DNA of 33,591 nucleotides, from the IMG/VR virus record IMGVR_UViG_3300037963_001322, positions 1 through 33,591 of that record; one strand, given 5' to 3'. The position numbers and the translations under genes are program-made. Positions 8,265 to 17,182 of the stretch are shown here, piece after piece. Source of the DNA: a virus. The notes below the pieces were generated by a model that saw only the letters and a list, made by a program, of their open reading frames with translations, did not search any database and was not told the DNA's origin. The number at the start of each line of letters is the position of its first letter. Positions within the stretch are counted from its first letter, which is position 1.

Positions 8265-8478
8265 AGAAGTTGTAGATGCAGAGGTTGTAGAAGAAGCAGA
8301 GGTTGCTCAACTACCTGTTAATCCTGAAATGTTAACTGCTCGTATGGATGAGCTTCGAGAAGAGATTGGGCAGATTACTAACGTAATTAATGCGAACCAA
8401 AAGCAACTAGATACTTATGTAGCGGCGTTTAACTGGTATTCACAGCAGCTAGAAGCAGCTAATGCGGAGCAACAGTAA
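8245..8478 (+). CDS. Acidic coiled-coil protein (77 aa)
   Basis: ATG 8245 lies inside the end of the oxygenase gene (20-bp overlap). The N-terminal third is very acidic, with EEVVDAEVVEEAEVA; the rest is a heptad-like helix (LTARMDELREEIGQITNVIN, then QKQLDTYVAAFNWYSQQLEA). No signal peptide or membrane segment is visible, so it is not an obvious spanin. Directly upstream of two small membrane proteins, so a lysis accessory or virion scaffold is possible. Unrecognised family. Confidence 0.6.
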   Translation: MTEQGTEEVVDAEVVEEAEVAQLPVNPEMLTARMDELREEIGQITNVINANQKQLDTYVAAFNWYSQQLEAANAEQQ

Positions 8479-8681
8479 TGGATTTTGTTCTTAATATAAT
8501 ATCTGTAGTAACGGGTATTGTGTGTGCAGCATCGATCATATGCAGCCTTACTCCTACGCCTAAAGATGATGCGTTGATTGGACGTCTATATAAGATCGTT
8601 GAGATCGCAGCGTTAAACATTGGTAAGGCAAAAGAAGGGGCTACAACTAATCCTATTAAGTTTGTCAAAAGGTCTGATTAA
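8478..8681 (+). CDS. Small membrane protein, holin-like candidate (67 aa)
   Basis: One clear hydrophobic segment at residues 3-22 (VLNIISVVTGIVCAASIIC) followed by a short linker TPTPKDD and an amphipathic part (LIGRLYKIVEIAALNIGKAK). The 'TPTPKDD..IG.LYK.V...ALN.GKAK' pattern is one I remember in many marine phages, often near lysis genes. One N-terminal transmembrane helix with a basic C-terminus fits a holin or holin partner. TAATG coupling on both sides. No endolysin is visible in the window to support the call. Confidence 0.5.
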   Translation: MDFVLNIISVVTGIVCAASIICSLTPTPKDDALIGRLYKIVEIAALNIGKAKEGATTNPIKFVKRSD

Positions 8682-8896
8682 TGGCTTCAAAAAAATCTCA
8701 AGTTAAAACCAAAGAACCAGCGTCACAACAAACTTTAAATGAGCTAAAAACTCATCAAAGAGAATGTGCCTTGCGATACGAACGCATTGAAGAACGTTTA
8801 GAAGAAGGCTCAGAAAAATTTAAAAAACTAGAAATGATGATTTGGGGAGTGTATCCATTCATGGTTGCAACCATAGTTGCAGCAAAGTTTTTATGA
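8681..8896 (+). CDS. Coiled coil plus C-terminal membrane anchor, XhlA/holin-like
   Basis: 71 residues: Lys-rich start, helix/coiled coil (ECALRYERIEERLEEGSEKF), then a C-terminal transmembrane stretch, MIWGVYPFMVATIVAAKF, at about 53-70. The architecture of a short coiled coil followed by one terminal membrane helix matches haemolysin XhlA-type lysis proteins. It follows another small membrane protein, so a two-gene holin-like pair is a fair reading. The alternative is an inner-membrane virion anchor. Function unproven. Confidence 0.5.
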   Translation: MASKKSQVKTKEPASQQTLNELKTHQRECALRYERIEERLEEGSEKFKKLEMMIWGVYPFMVATIVAAKFL

Positions 8897-8905
8897 TTGT
8901 GAGTT

Positions 8906-10789
8906 ATGGCACTACAAAAACTATTATTCAATCCGGGAATTAACAAAGAAGGAACTGCTTACACAGCTGAAGGCGGTTGGTTTGACGGTAATTTAGTTCG
9001 ATTCCGAAAAGGTTTTCCAGAAAAAATAGGTGGCTGGGCTAAAAACACCCTTAACACTTATCTAGGAACCGGGCGCAAACTTCATGCGTGGGTTAATCTG
9101 CAGGGCACAAAATACTTAGGCATAGGCACCCGCCTAAAACTTTATATCCAACAAGGCGACGAATTTAATGATGTAACCCCGCTTCGTTTAACCACTAGCG
9201 CGGGAGATGTTACTTTTTCAGCCAGTAATGGTTCTTCTACTATTACAGCAACAGACACGAACCACGGGGCAGTAGCAGGGGATTTTGTAACCTTTAGCGG
9301 ATCTGCAAGTTTAGGTGGTAATGTGACCGCTGCGGTGCTTGACCAAGAGTATGAAATAGCTACTGTAACCAGTGCTAACGCCTACACGTTTACTGCAAAA
9401 GACACCTCTGGGGCTACCGTAACCGCTAACGCTAGTGATAGCGGCAATGGGGGCAGCAGCGTAGTTGGAGCTTATCAAATTAACATTGGACTAGATACGT
9501 TTGTGTCTGGTTCTGGTTGGGGTTCTGGCACTTGGGGCAGCGGCACGTTTGGATCAGTTAGCGCATTAAGTGCGTCTAGCCAGCTACGCCTGTGGTCAAT
9601 TGATAATTTTGGCGAAGACATGGTTTCTTGTGTAAGAGCTGGCGGTATTTTTTATTGGGATAACTCCGACACTACAGCGGTCAGAGCTAAAGCGTTAGAA
9701 GATTTGTCTGGGGCTAACGTACCTCCTACATTAGGGCTTCAAGTGCTTGTTTCAGCGGTAGATCGCCATGTTCTTGTTTTAGGGGCGGACCCCCTTGAAC
9801 TGCCCAGTAGAACCAACGTGATCGATCCATTACTAATTGCTTGGTGCGATCAAGAAAACATATTGGAATGGGAGCCAAAAAGCACAAACACAGCGGGATC
9901 TTTACGATTATCTTCTGGTTCTCAGATCATAGGTGGTCTACGAGCAAGACAAGAAACTTTAATTTGGACAGACACGGCTTTGTACAGCCTTCAGTTTATT
10001 GGTCCTCCTTATACTTTTGGCGTTACGCTAATTAACGAAGGAGTAGGATTGATTGCGCCGGGAGCTGCTATTAACTCCCCGGCGGGTGTTTTCTGGATGG
10101 ATCGAAAAGGTTTCTATGTGTACAACGGCGCGGTTAAAAACGTCCCTTGCTTGGTACACAGTTATGTATTTGACGATATTAATGAGTCCCAAAACTTCCA
10201 GTTTTTTGCGTTTTTAAACAGGCAGTTTAATGAAGTAGGCTGGTTTTATAATTCTAGCAGCTCTGACTTACCAGACCGGTACGTTACTTTTAATTACTCT
10301 GACGGTGTATGGGCTATCGGCCAGCTTGCACGAACCGCGTGGCTTGATGAAGGCATTGAAAACAACCCCCGTGCAGCCGGGTCAGTTAGTGGAACGCATT
10401 ACATATATAACCAAGAAACAGGAAATGATGCTGACGGTTCCCCAATGACCAACGTGTTTGTTGAATCTGGCGATTTTGACATTGGCGAAGGGGAGGACCT
10501 CCAGTTTATTCGCCGCATGATCCCGGATGTTAAGTTCACAGGCACTGCTGCTAGTGGTCAACAAATCAACACCGTTCTTAAAACCCGTAATTACCCCGGG
10601 GATTCCTTGACGACGCAAAGTACCAGCGCGTTTACGGCGTCTACTTCCAAGATTGATTTACGCGCCCGCGCTCGTCAGGCTGTTCTTCGTTTTGAGTCTG
10701 ATGACGATGCTTCTACAGCAACACAACTGGGTGTTGGGTTCAGGGTTGGCGGCACTCGACTGGACATCCGTCCAAATGGTCGTCGTTAG
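8906..10789 (+). CDS. Large tail-hub / packaged-DNA stabilisation-like protein (P22 gp10-like)
   Basis: 627 residues. Starts MALQKLLFNPGINKEGTAYT with GGWFDGNLVRFRKGFPEKIG, and ends GVGFRVGGTRLDIRPNGRR; both end patterns recur in large podovirus tail proteins that I associate with the P22 gp10 (DNA stabilisation/tail hub) family. Residues about 100-200 are an inserted Ser/Thr-rich Ig-like segment, and near 200 there is GWGSGTWGSGTFGS, related to the motif in the 3607 product and the fibre. Likely forms the tail nozzle/hub with the gp4-like connector. The last base of the stop is the first base of the next GTG. Assignment by pattern and context, not by search. Confidence 0.55.
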   Translation: MALQKLLFNPGINKEGTAYTAEGGWFDGNLVRFRKGFPEKIGGWAKNTLNTYLGTGRKLHAWVNLQGTKYLGIGTRLKLYIQQGDEFNDVTPLRLTTSAGDVTFSASNGSSTITATDTNHGAVAGDFVTFSGSASLGGNVTAAVLDQEYEIATVTSANAYTFTAKDTSGATVTANASDSGNGGSSVVGAYQINIGLDTFVSGSGWGSGTWGSGTFGSVSALSASSQLRLWSIDNFGEDMVSCVRAGGIFYWDNSDTTAVRAKALEDLSGANVPPTLGLQVLVSAVDRHVLVLGADPLELPSRTNVIDPLLIAWCDQENILEWEPKSTNTAGSLRLSSGSQIIGGLRARQETLIWTDTALYSLQFIGPPYTFGVTLINEGVGLIAPGAAINSPAGVFWMDRKGFYVYNGAVKNVPCLVHSYVFDDINESQNFQFFAFLNRQFNEVGWFYNSSSSDLPDRYVTFNYSDGVWAIGQLARTAWLDEGIENNPRAAGSVSGTHYIYNQETGNDADGSPMTNVFVESGDFDIGEGEDLQFIRRMIPDVKFTGTAASGQQINTVLKTRNYPGDSLTTQSTSAFTASTSKIDLRARARQAVLRFESDDDASTATQLGVGFRVGGTRLDIRPNGRR

Positions 10790-11118
10790 TGGCTAGGCTT
10801 CTGCAAGGCGTTTTACCGTTAGAACTGGGAGATCAAGTGCTTCCAGACACGTATAACCGTGCCATACGTTCCTTGGAACTTAGCCTAAACAGGTTTGATC
10901 CTAATGAAACCCCGTCTTTTTTAGCTGCAGACCGCGACGAAAACTTGTTTGAAACTGGGGACGTTATATGGAATTTGACGGAAAACGTCCTTCAAGTCTG
11001 GTTAGGTAACAGATGGGAGAATATTTCTACTCCCGAGACCGCAGGACTAAGCGCAACAGGTACTTTGGGCACTGTTCAAGTGATTGCAAGTGGCAACATT
11101 ACCGTGGAGATAACGTAG
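10789..11118 (+). CDS. Small tail-associated protein with TLG repeat end (109 aa)
   Basis: GTG start overlapping the previous stop (TAGTG). The first 85 residues are a compact domain (LPLELGDQVLPDTYNRAIRS; then VIWNLTENVLQVWLGNRWEN), followed by SATGTLGTVQVIASGNITVE, which is one unit of the TLGSV beta-repeat of the 3607-4308 protein. This suggests that the two products share a docking or trimerising beta element. Unknown family; tail accessory role by context. Confidence 0.55.
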   Translation: MARLLQGVLPLELGDQVLPDTYNRAIRSLELSLNRFDPNETPSFLAADRDENLFETGDVIWNLTENVLQVWLGNRWENISTPETAGLSATGTLGTVQVIASGNITVEIT

Positions 11119-11163
11119 TATGAGTGCTATGATGTTTAACTTTATAAGTCAAGAAGTATAGTT

Positions 11164-13002
11164 ATGGCCGAAGCTGCTCTTGATTATGATCAATTACTAG
11201 ACCAACCCCCTTTGGAGATACCTCCGGGCGGGATTGCTAACTTTTTGACTGCTACTAGTGGCTCTTGGGCTGATGACGAGGACATTCCTCGTAGCGGCAT
11301 TGCCGAGGTTAAAAAAGTAGCGGACAAGCTGGCTGAGTATGGTCGCCACGAAGATGAGTACATGGTCCACGCAGCAGAGGGCGAGACTGTGGTTCCCATG
11401 GCTGTCTTTGAGAAAAACCCCAAGCTAAAAGAAAATCTTTTTGAACAGATGCGTATGATGGGTATTGACCCGGAACGCTATGTTGTCGGTAACGAACTAA
11501 ACTCTATTAATCCCGTCACAGGTCAGCCTGAGTTCTTTTTGAAGAAAATGTTTCGAGGGATTAAAAAAGTATTTAAAAAGGTAGTTCATGTTGTTTTACC
11601 AGTAGTTTTAAATGCAATTAGTGGAGGAACGCTTGGTCTAATCGGTTCGGCAGCACTAGGTAGTGGTATTATTACTTTGAGTCAAGGCGGTAGCTTTGGT
11701 GACGCCCTTAAATCCGCTGCATTAGGCGGAGCGGCAGCAGGGTTGTTTAAAGGTATTCAAGGCGGAATTAGTGGTGCCCGTTCAGGAGAGGGCTTTGGTG
11801 CTGGATTTAGAGAAGGTCTTGTTGAAGGATTGCCCAGTGGAGCAAGAGGACGTATAGCAGACCGAGCTGCAGACCGCGCTTTGGCCGCAGAACAAGCAGA
11901 AGCCACTAGGCTGGGTAAACTTACCCCTGAAATTGACACAAGCGTAACGCCTGATCTGCAAGTGCCGGGAGCTGACGTACCGTTTAAACCGACAGAACAA
12001 AATGTTTTTGGGCCACCACGCGATGTAAGTGTAGGGGGTGAATTCGTAGGCGAACCTTATGTAGGTCCTGATGGCACCGTCCAGTACACTGTCCAAGCAC
12101 CCAGAGTCGAAACGTTTTTTGAGCCATTACCAAAAGGAATGACGCAAGTAACTCAAGCGGACCTCGATTCAATTAAAGCTCGCCCCAGAGGGCAGCCTTC
12201 TGTTTTAGCAGACCAAGCTCCAACCGTACAACCTTCTGCTTCGCAAGATCCGACTGGTCTTAAAACTTTTACGGTGCCTCCACAACAAGATCCGACTGGT
12301 CTTAAAACTTTTACGGTGCCTTCACCACAAGATCCAACTGGTCTTAAAACTTTTACTACGGGAGAACCTTCCGCTGCTGCCACAGGCGGCGTAACTGACA
12401 TAGATACTAGAGGGTTTGGGGAAAGTATTCGTGATGCGTTTACCCCCGGAGACGACAAAGGGATCTTATCTAGTTTGAGACAAGCGTTCCTTCCTCAAAC
12501 GCCGAGTCTTACTCAAGTAGCCGAGTCTATTTACGGTAAGCCTTTAGAGGCTTTGACTTCAGATCAGTTAAGTATAGTACGAGCTAAAGCATCAGAACTT
12601 GCTCCCGGCATGTTAAGGCGTTATGCCCCTCTTATGGGAGCTGGAATGCTTATTGGAAAAATTAACGAACCAGATGAAATTGAGGTAGACCTGTCCGGCG
12701 GGCCATTTGGTCAAACTGGGTTTGATTTAATGAGAGATAACCCGGGCCAGTACACCGTTGATTTTAACTTGCCTACTTACGGCAGGGCCATGGGCGGTAG
12801 TATAGACTCCATGGACTTTCCTCCAAAGATAGGGGCTATTTATGGTCCCGGGACAGAGACCTCGGACGACGTGCCAGCTATGCTTTCCGATGGTGAGTTT
12901 GTAATGACAGCTGAAGCTGTACGAGGTGCAGGAAATGGAAGCCGAGAGGCTGGTATGAACACCATGTATAACCTGATGCGAAATTTTGAGAGGGTCGCGT
13001 AA
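11164..13002 (+). CDS. Minor virion protein, probable DNA-ejection component 1 (612 aa)
   Basis: Residues 40-110 hold a compact domain (GRHEDEYMVHAAEGETVVP; then MMGIDPERYVV, INPVTGQPEFF). A strongly basic helix (RGIKKVFKKVVHVVLP, ~130-147) and a Gly/Ala-rich hydrophobic region (~150-205) follow, which could insert in membrane. Around 360-400 are three 14-residue QDPTGLKTFTVPPQ repeats. The C-terminus carries the module DDVPAMLSDGEFVMTAEAVR..GAGNG, which I recall at the end of many marine phage minor virion proteins. Membrane-active middle and position before other ejection-like genes suggest a protein that leaves the virion with DNA. No enzyme motif. The stop overlaps the next ATG. Confidence 0.5.
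   Translation: MAEAALDYDQLLDQPPLEIPPGGIANFLTATSGSWADDEDIPRSGIAEVKKVADKLAEYGRHEDEYMVHAAEGETVVPMAVFEKNPKLKENLFEQMRMMGIDPERYVVGNELNSINPVTGQPEFFLKKMFRGIKKVFKKVVHVVLPVVLNAISGGTLGLIGSAALGSGIITLSQGGSFGDALKSAALGGAAAGLFKGIQGGISGARSGEGFGAGFREGLVEGLPSGARGRIADRAADRALAAEQAEATRLGKLTPEIDTSVTPDLQVPGADVPFKPTEQNVFGPPRDVSVGGEFVGEPYVGPDGTVQYTVQAPRVETFFEPLPKGMTQVTQADLDSIKARPRGQPSVLADQAPTVQPSASQDPTGLKTFTVPPQQDPTGLKTFTVPSPQDPTGLKTFTTGEPSAAATGGVTDIDTRGFGESIRDAFTPGDDKGILSSLRQAFLPQTPSLTQVAESIYGKPLEALTSDQLSIVRAKASELAPGMLRRYAPLMGAGMLIGKINEPDEIEVDLSGGPFGQTGFDLMRDNPGQYTVDFNLPTYGRAMGGSIDSMDFPPKIGAIYGPGTETSDDVPAMLSDGEFVMTAEAVRGAGNGSREAGMNTMYNLMRNFERVA
12244..12357 (+). repeat. Three tandem 42-bp repeats
   Basis: Starts at 12244, 12286 and 12328, period 42 bp, encoding 14-residue QDPTGLKTFTVPPQ-type units; the third is shortened and has one synonymous change (ccg to cca). 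In-frame, within the first ejection-like gene. Confidence 0.9.
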
Positions 13003-14348
13003 TGACGGAAACTACAACCACTAGTCAGATAGTCCGCGAAGCTCCTGAAATAGAAGCGTATAAGACCGGGGTATACCAATCTGGTCTTGATTACGTTAAA
13101 AAACTACAAGAAGCCGGGATATTACCCCCTACCCGGGGCATTGCAGGGCTTTCTAGTGAAACAATGGCAGCTGGAGATATGCTTCGTGCTGGTATTGGAG
13201 GATATGAACCTTATTTGCAGGGTGCGCTAGGCTCTTTGCAAGCGGCTAAATCAGCCATAGGTAGTGGCGCGATGCCAGCCATGACCGAAGCACTAGCTCA
13301 ACAAGGCGCGTCTATTGCTGGTTTACAACGTGCAGGCGCATTAGCTGACAGAACCAGAGGGCTTCCTTATCAAACTCGTAGCGAAGCTTTACGCGGTTTA
13401 AACCGAGCAGCGGCTGGAATCCCCGGGATTATGGGAGCTACGCAACAGAATATTTACGGTGCCGCGCAAAGTTTGGGTGGAACCGGAGGTCAGTTTGACC
13501 CAAATACTATCCAAAACTTTATGAACCCCTACACCCAGCAGGTTATTGACGCCGAGCAAGCGGAACTAGCTCGTTTGGGAGAGCAACAAAAAATGGGTGC
13601 CCGGGCACAGGGGGTGCGTTCAGGAGCTTTCGGTGGGTCCAGAAGTGGCATACAAGAAGCTGAAATTGGTCGTAACGTATTGCAGCAGCAAGCACGGACC
13701 GGGGCACAACTAAGAACTCAAGGTTACCAACAAGCTGCACAACAAGCTCAGCAGGCTTTTGAACAAAGTCAACAAAGACAGCAACGAGGCGCACAACTAA
13801 GAGGTCAATTAGCTCAACTAGGTGGTCAGATGGGTCTTGCCGGTCAACAGTCTTTGGCTGACATGGCTATGCGAGGCGGTCAACTAGGTCTTCAGTACGG
13901 GCAGCTGGGGCAACGCGACGTGGATCAAATGGCTAGACTGGCACAAGCCAGAGGTCAGGCTGCACAAGGCATAGGCAGCTTAGCGTCCGCCACGGGTCAA
14001 TTAGGACTTGGGCTGGGACGACTGGGACAAGCCGAAGCAGGTCTTGGCGGCCAAGCACAGGCCATGAGAGCAGCAGATATTCAAGCCTTGTTAGGTTACG
14101 GAGGCATGACTCAACAGCAAGCTCAAAACGTACTTAACAATCAGTTTGCGGCAGAACAAGCGGCTTACCAGAATCCGTTCCAACAGATAGGGTTCTTGGC
14201 TGATTTAACCAAGGCGTTGCCTAGCTCTCAAGGCATGATGCAATCTTCGCAACAACCTAGTCCCGGTTTTGCTCAACAGGTTGCCGGACTAGGAATGGGA
14301 ATTATGGGCTTAGGCCGAGCAGGCATGTTTGGAGGATCGCCAGTATGA
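13002..14348 (+). CDS. Gln/Ala-rich internal virion protein, probable ejection component 2 (448 aa)
   Basis: The whole chain is helical and Gln/Ala/Gly rich. The middle (QNFMNPYTQQVIDAEQAELA then ARAQGVRSGAFGGSRSG) is a pattern I remember from internal virion proteins of many podo- and siphophages. From about 220 to 330 there are loose repeats of Q-L-G-x-x-G-x-x-x-x, and the end is Met/Gly rich. No catalytic residues. Long amphipathic helices are expected of proteins that form the transenvelope channel during ejection (P22 gp7/gp16/gp20 or T7 gp14-16 roles). ATGA coupling to the next gene. Confidence 0.55.
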   Translation: MTETTTTSQIVREAPEIEAYKTGVYQSGLDYVKKLQEAGILPPTRGIAGLSSETMAAGDMLRAGIGGYEPYLQGALGSLQAAKSAIGSGAMPAMTEALAQQGASIAGLQRAGALADRTRGLPYQTRSEALRGLNRAAAGIPGIMGATQQNIYGAAQSLGGTGGQFDPNTIQNFMNPYTQQVIDAEQAELARLGEQQKMGARAQGVRSGAFGGSRSGIQEAEIGRNVLQQQARTGAQLRTQGYQQAAQQAQQAFEQSQQRQQRGAQLRGQLAQLGGQMGLAGQQSLADMAMRGGQLGLQYGQLGQRDVDQMARLAQARGQAAQGIGSLASATGQLGLGLGRLGQAEAGLGGQAQAMRAADIQALLGYGGMTQQQAQNVLNNQFAAEQAAYQNPFQQIGFLADLTKALPSSQGMMQSSQQPSPGFAQQVAGLGMGIMGLGRAGMFGGSPV

Positions 14349-17182
14349 CGGTATTGAATAGATCTATGTTTGCTGCTGGAGGAAACGTAAGTAAGTTTCC
14401 TGATTTAAGTGGTGACGGTCAGGTCACACAAAAAGACATTTTGATGGGCCGTGGAGTAATTGAAAGACAAGCCGGAGGCCCAGTTCCTGAAATGGCTCCA
14501 ACACCAGCCCCGATTCCCCCTGAAATGGAAGGCCAAATAAATGCGGTGGAAGAACAAGCTGCCATGGGCGGCGAACAAGCAGGCTTAGAATACTTAGCAG
14601 GGACCATGGAAGGCATAGATGCCGCGCAAAGTTTTGAGGAAGTTATTAATGCTATGAGGGGCAATCAAGCTCCTATGCAGGAAAGACGCATGGAACTGGC
14701 TGGTTTTGTGGGCGATGAAGACGCTTTCCGTACCCCAGATTCTGTGGTTGCCATGGTACAACCAACTATTATGTTAACCGAAGAAGGAGCCATGGATAGT
14801 GGCATAGGCCAACTAATGCAGGCTCTTTCTGATGACGTTGCCATGATGGGTCCTGAAGGCCAACCTACGCCTGTAGGTCAGGGCGTGGGCGAGTTATTAA
14901 TGCAAGGTCAGCCTGAACCAATGCCTCCAATGCCACAGGAAATGATGGCAGCGGGAGGCCCCGTTATAAAAAAGTTCGCAGCCGGCGGAGCAGTCCAGAA
15001 ATTCGCAAACGGTATGGGCGTTAACAAAATGGCTGGAACAGGGCTGGAACGTTTGTATGAAATGAGTCCCGGGATGTTTAAAGCAATAGAGGGTGAGTTA
15101 GATCCTCAAACCTTAGACGCTTTGTACCCAGAACGTTTAGCTTTGTATAAAGAAATTTACGGCGATGATGACGATGAAAGACAAAGAGGTTTTGATTTGG
15201 CGCAAGCCGGTTTTGCCTTGGCTTCTGGAATTGACCCATCCACTGGACAAAATATTGCAGGACGTCCTTTTTTGTCTCAAGTGGGTTCTGCATTAACTCC
15301 TCTTGCTCAACGACAATCGGAACGTCTTTCTGACCAAAGAAAAGGTGAACGTGCGCTTAGGTTAGCTGCCATGCAATCAGCAGAAGCAGAAGAACGACGG
15401 CAAAAAGAAGAGTTATCCCAAGAAAGACAAGCTATTTTTGGAGCTGTGACGCAGTCAGGTGCCCAAGAACGCGATATTGACGCGGCTTTGGAAAGAATGA
15501 AAAGAACTCAATTGTTTGTTACTTCTGAACGAGAAGGTTCTCAAGCGTTTAATTTAGCTATGCAAGATGATCGTCAAGCGTTTGAAAGCGAGGCGATGGA
15601 CAAACGAAATCAATATACCCGAGACCTTGCTCGACTCAATGCAGATTTACAAAGTGCTTTATCTACCCAAGATTTTAATGAAGCCAAAAAAATTAATGAC
15701 CAATTAAACTTTATTCGACGTGGTCAAATGAATTTAGCGCATGATATTCGTCTTGCTGAGATAGGCCAGCTTCACGACAACGCCATGACAATGCAGGCGG
15801 ATCAATTTGGTAGGCGAGGCGGCTTGATTGAGTTGCAAGGTCGAGTGAACTTAGGTCTTCAAGAAAACGCACAAGACTTTAAAAAGCTTATGCAAGACGA
15901 TCAACAAAGATTTTTATCTTTAGAAAAAGGGTTAGATCGAGAGTTAAGCGCAGATCAATTTGACGCTTCTTTAGAACTTAAAGAAGACTATCTAGATTTA
16001 GCTGCAGAAGAGTTTGCGTACAAGCAAGCGTTAGGACCAGAAACTTTGACTAGTGATAGCTGGTGGGCCAGCTTCTTCCGTCCAGCGGGCGTCCCGGAAG
16101 ATCAAGCTCAAGTTTTACAAAACCTCAATCAACGTAGAAGAGAACTTGAGAACCAAATGCTTAATATGAACATTAATCTTGAACCCTTTAAAGTACGGGC
16201 AGCTACGCACCTGCAACAACAAGAAATGATGTTGCGTTCTGAGATGGCTAAGAGCAAGCAATTTATGGATATGATGGGCTTGTATCAAAGCATGGGTGAC
16301 CGTCCAATAGAAAGCTCTGGCGATCTGTTAAGTATTCTTGTTGACCCACGTAACATACAAGCTTACGGGGAAGGAAAATATGTTAAAGGGATGGACATGG
16401 CTATAGGTCAGTTTTTAAATCCTCGAACAGATCCCGTTACTAAAGAGTCCGTACTTCCGTTAATTCCTTCAGACTTAGCTGCAGCGGTTCGTCAACGACA
16501 AGAGGCTGGGGTAGCCGTTCCATTAGGGTTTATGGAATTATTAGACCGTCAATTTCAGGTTGGTGGTGAAGTAGAAGCCCCAGAGTATTTAGAACCTCTT
16601 TCAGGGACCATGCTTCCGGGACCAACCAAACGTGTTCCCTTGGAAGAATACTTCCAATACGATCCTATAATTACGGGGGACACTTCGGACATCACCCAAG
16701 CAACCGGTACGCGGTCTGGTGTTTTAAGACGAGTAGCTAAGCTAGGTGAAGGTATTCAAAACCTTGTAACGGGTTCCGATTTTGAATACACGCCTCAAGT
16801 TAACCAAGCCGTTTCCCAAGTAAATGCTTTAGCCACACTAGCTACAGTTGCTATGTTAGGGTCCATACCCGGAAAAGATAACGTGCAATTACAGACCATG
16901 GTTAAAGAGTTGCAGGTTCCCGGCGGAGAATTGTTCTTAGAAGATCGTCCTGCTTTAGAGTATTTTAAAACAGCCCGACGAGTTGTTGACTTTGGCATAC
17001 GGCAACAAGAGTTAAGCATTAAAACAGCTAACCTTAGCCGTAAAGAAGAAACCAAAGCTAATATAGACCTAGCTCATATGAAGGGTATTCGGTCAGAGTA
17101 TGACAACATTATTCGAGCGTATGAAAACAAGCTGGCTCCGAGCCAAGAATTTAAAGAAGATTTGGATCAATTTTTTAACTAA
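14345..17182 (+). CDS. Large internal virion protein with EF-hand/dockerin-like loop (945 aa)
   Basis: Near the start, residues 20-31 read DLSGDGQVTQKD: Asp20, Ser22, Asp24, Gln26, Thr28 and Asp31 occupy positions 1, 3, 5, 7, 9 and 12 of a calcium-binding loop of dockerin type, followed by ILMGRGVIE. Then comes a Met/Pro-rich acidic stretch (to ~200), Gly/Ala motifs (AAGGPVIKKFAAGG), and long charged helices likely to be coiled coil (~320-560). The C-terminal half is mixed helical. No enzymatic motif seen. By size, composition and order it is an ejection or inner-core protein. ATGA overlap upstream, TAATG overlap downstream. Confidence 0.5.
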   Translation: MTVLNRSMFAAGGNVSKFPDLSGDGQVTQKDILMGRGVIERQAGGPVPEMAPTPAPIPPEMEGQINAVEEQAAMGGEQAGLEYLAGTMEGIDAAQSFEEVINAMRGNQAPMQERRMELAGFVGDEDAFRTPDSVVAMVQPTIMLTEEGAMDSGIGQLMQALSDDVAMMGPEGQPTPVGQGVGELLMQGQPEPMPPMPQEMMAAGGPVIKKFAAGGAVQKFANGMGVNKMAGTGLERLYEMSPGMFKAIEGELDPQTLDALYPERLALYKEIYGDDDDERQRGFDLAQAGFALASGIDPSTGQNIAGRPFLSQVGSALTPLAQRQSERLSDQRKGERALRLAAMQSAEAEERRQKEELSQERQAIFGAVTQSGAQERDIDAALERMKRTQLFVTSEREGSQAFNLAMQDDRQAFESEAMDKRNQYTRDLARLNADLQSALSTQDFNEAKKINDQLNFIRRGQMNLAHDIRLAEIGQLHDNAMTMQADQFGRRGGLIELQGRVNLGLQENAQDFKKLMQDDQQRFLSLEKGLDRELSADQFDASLELKEDYLDLAAEEFAYKQALGPETLTSDSWWASFFRPAGVPEDQAQVLQNLNQRRRELENQMLNMNINLEPFKVRAATHLQQQEMMLRSEMAKSKQFMDMMGLYQSMGDRPIESSGDLLSILVDPRNIQAYGEGKYVKGMDMAIGQFLNPRTDPVTKESVLPLIPSDLAAAVRQRQEAGVAVPLGFMELLDRQFQVGGEVEAPEYLEPLSGTMLPGPTKRVPLEEYFQYDPIITGDTSDITQATGTRSGVLRRVAKLGEGIQNLVTGSDFEYTPQVNQAVSQVNALATLATVAMLGSIPGKDNVQLQTMVKELQVPGGELFLEDRPALEYFKTARRVVDFGIRQQELSIKTANLSRKEETKANIDLAHMKGIRSEYDNIIRAYENKLAPSQEFKEDLDQFFN

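Noticed and set aside
11120-11161. 13-codon ORF between two virion genes
   Set aside because: Too short to judge; no ribosome binding site or recognisable peptide.
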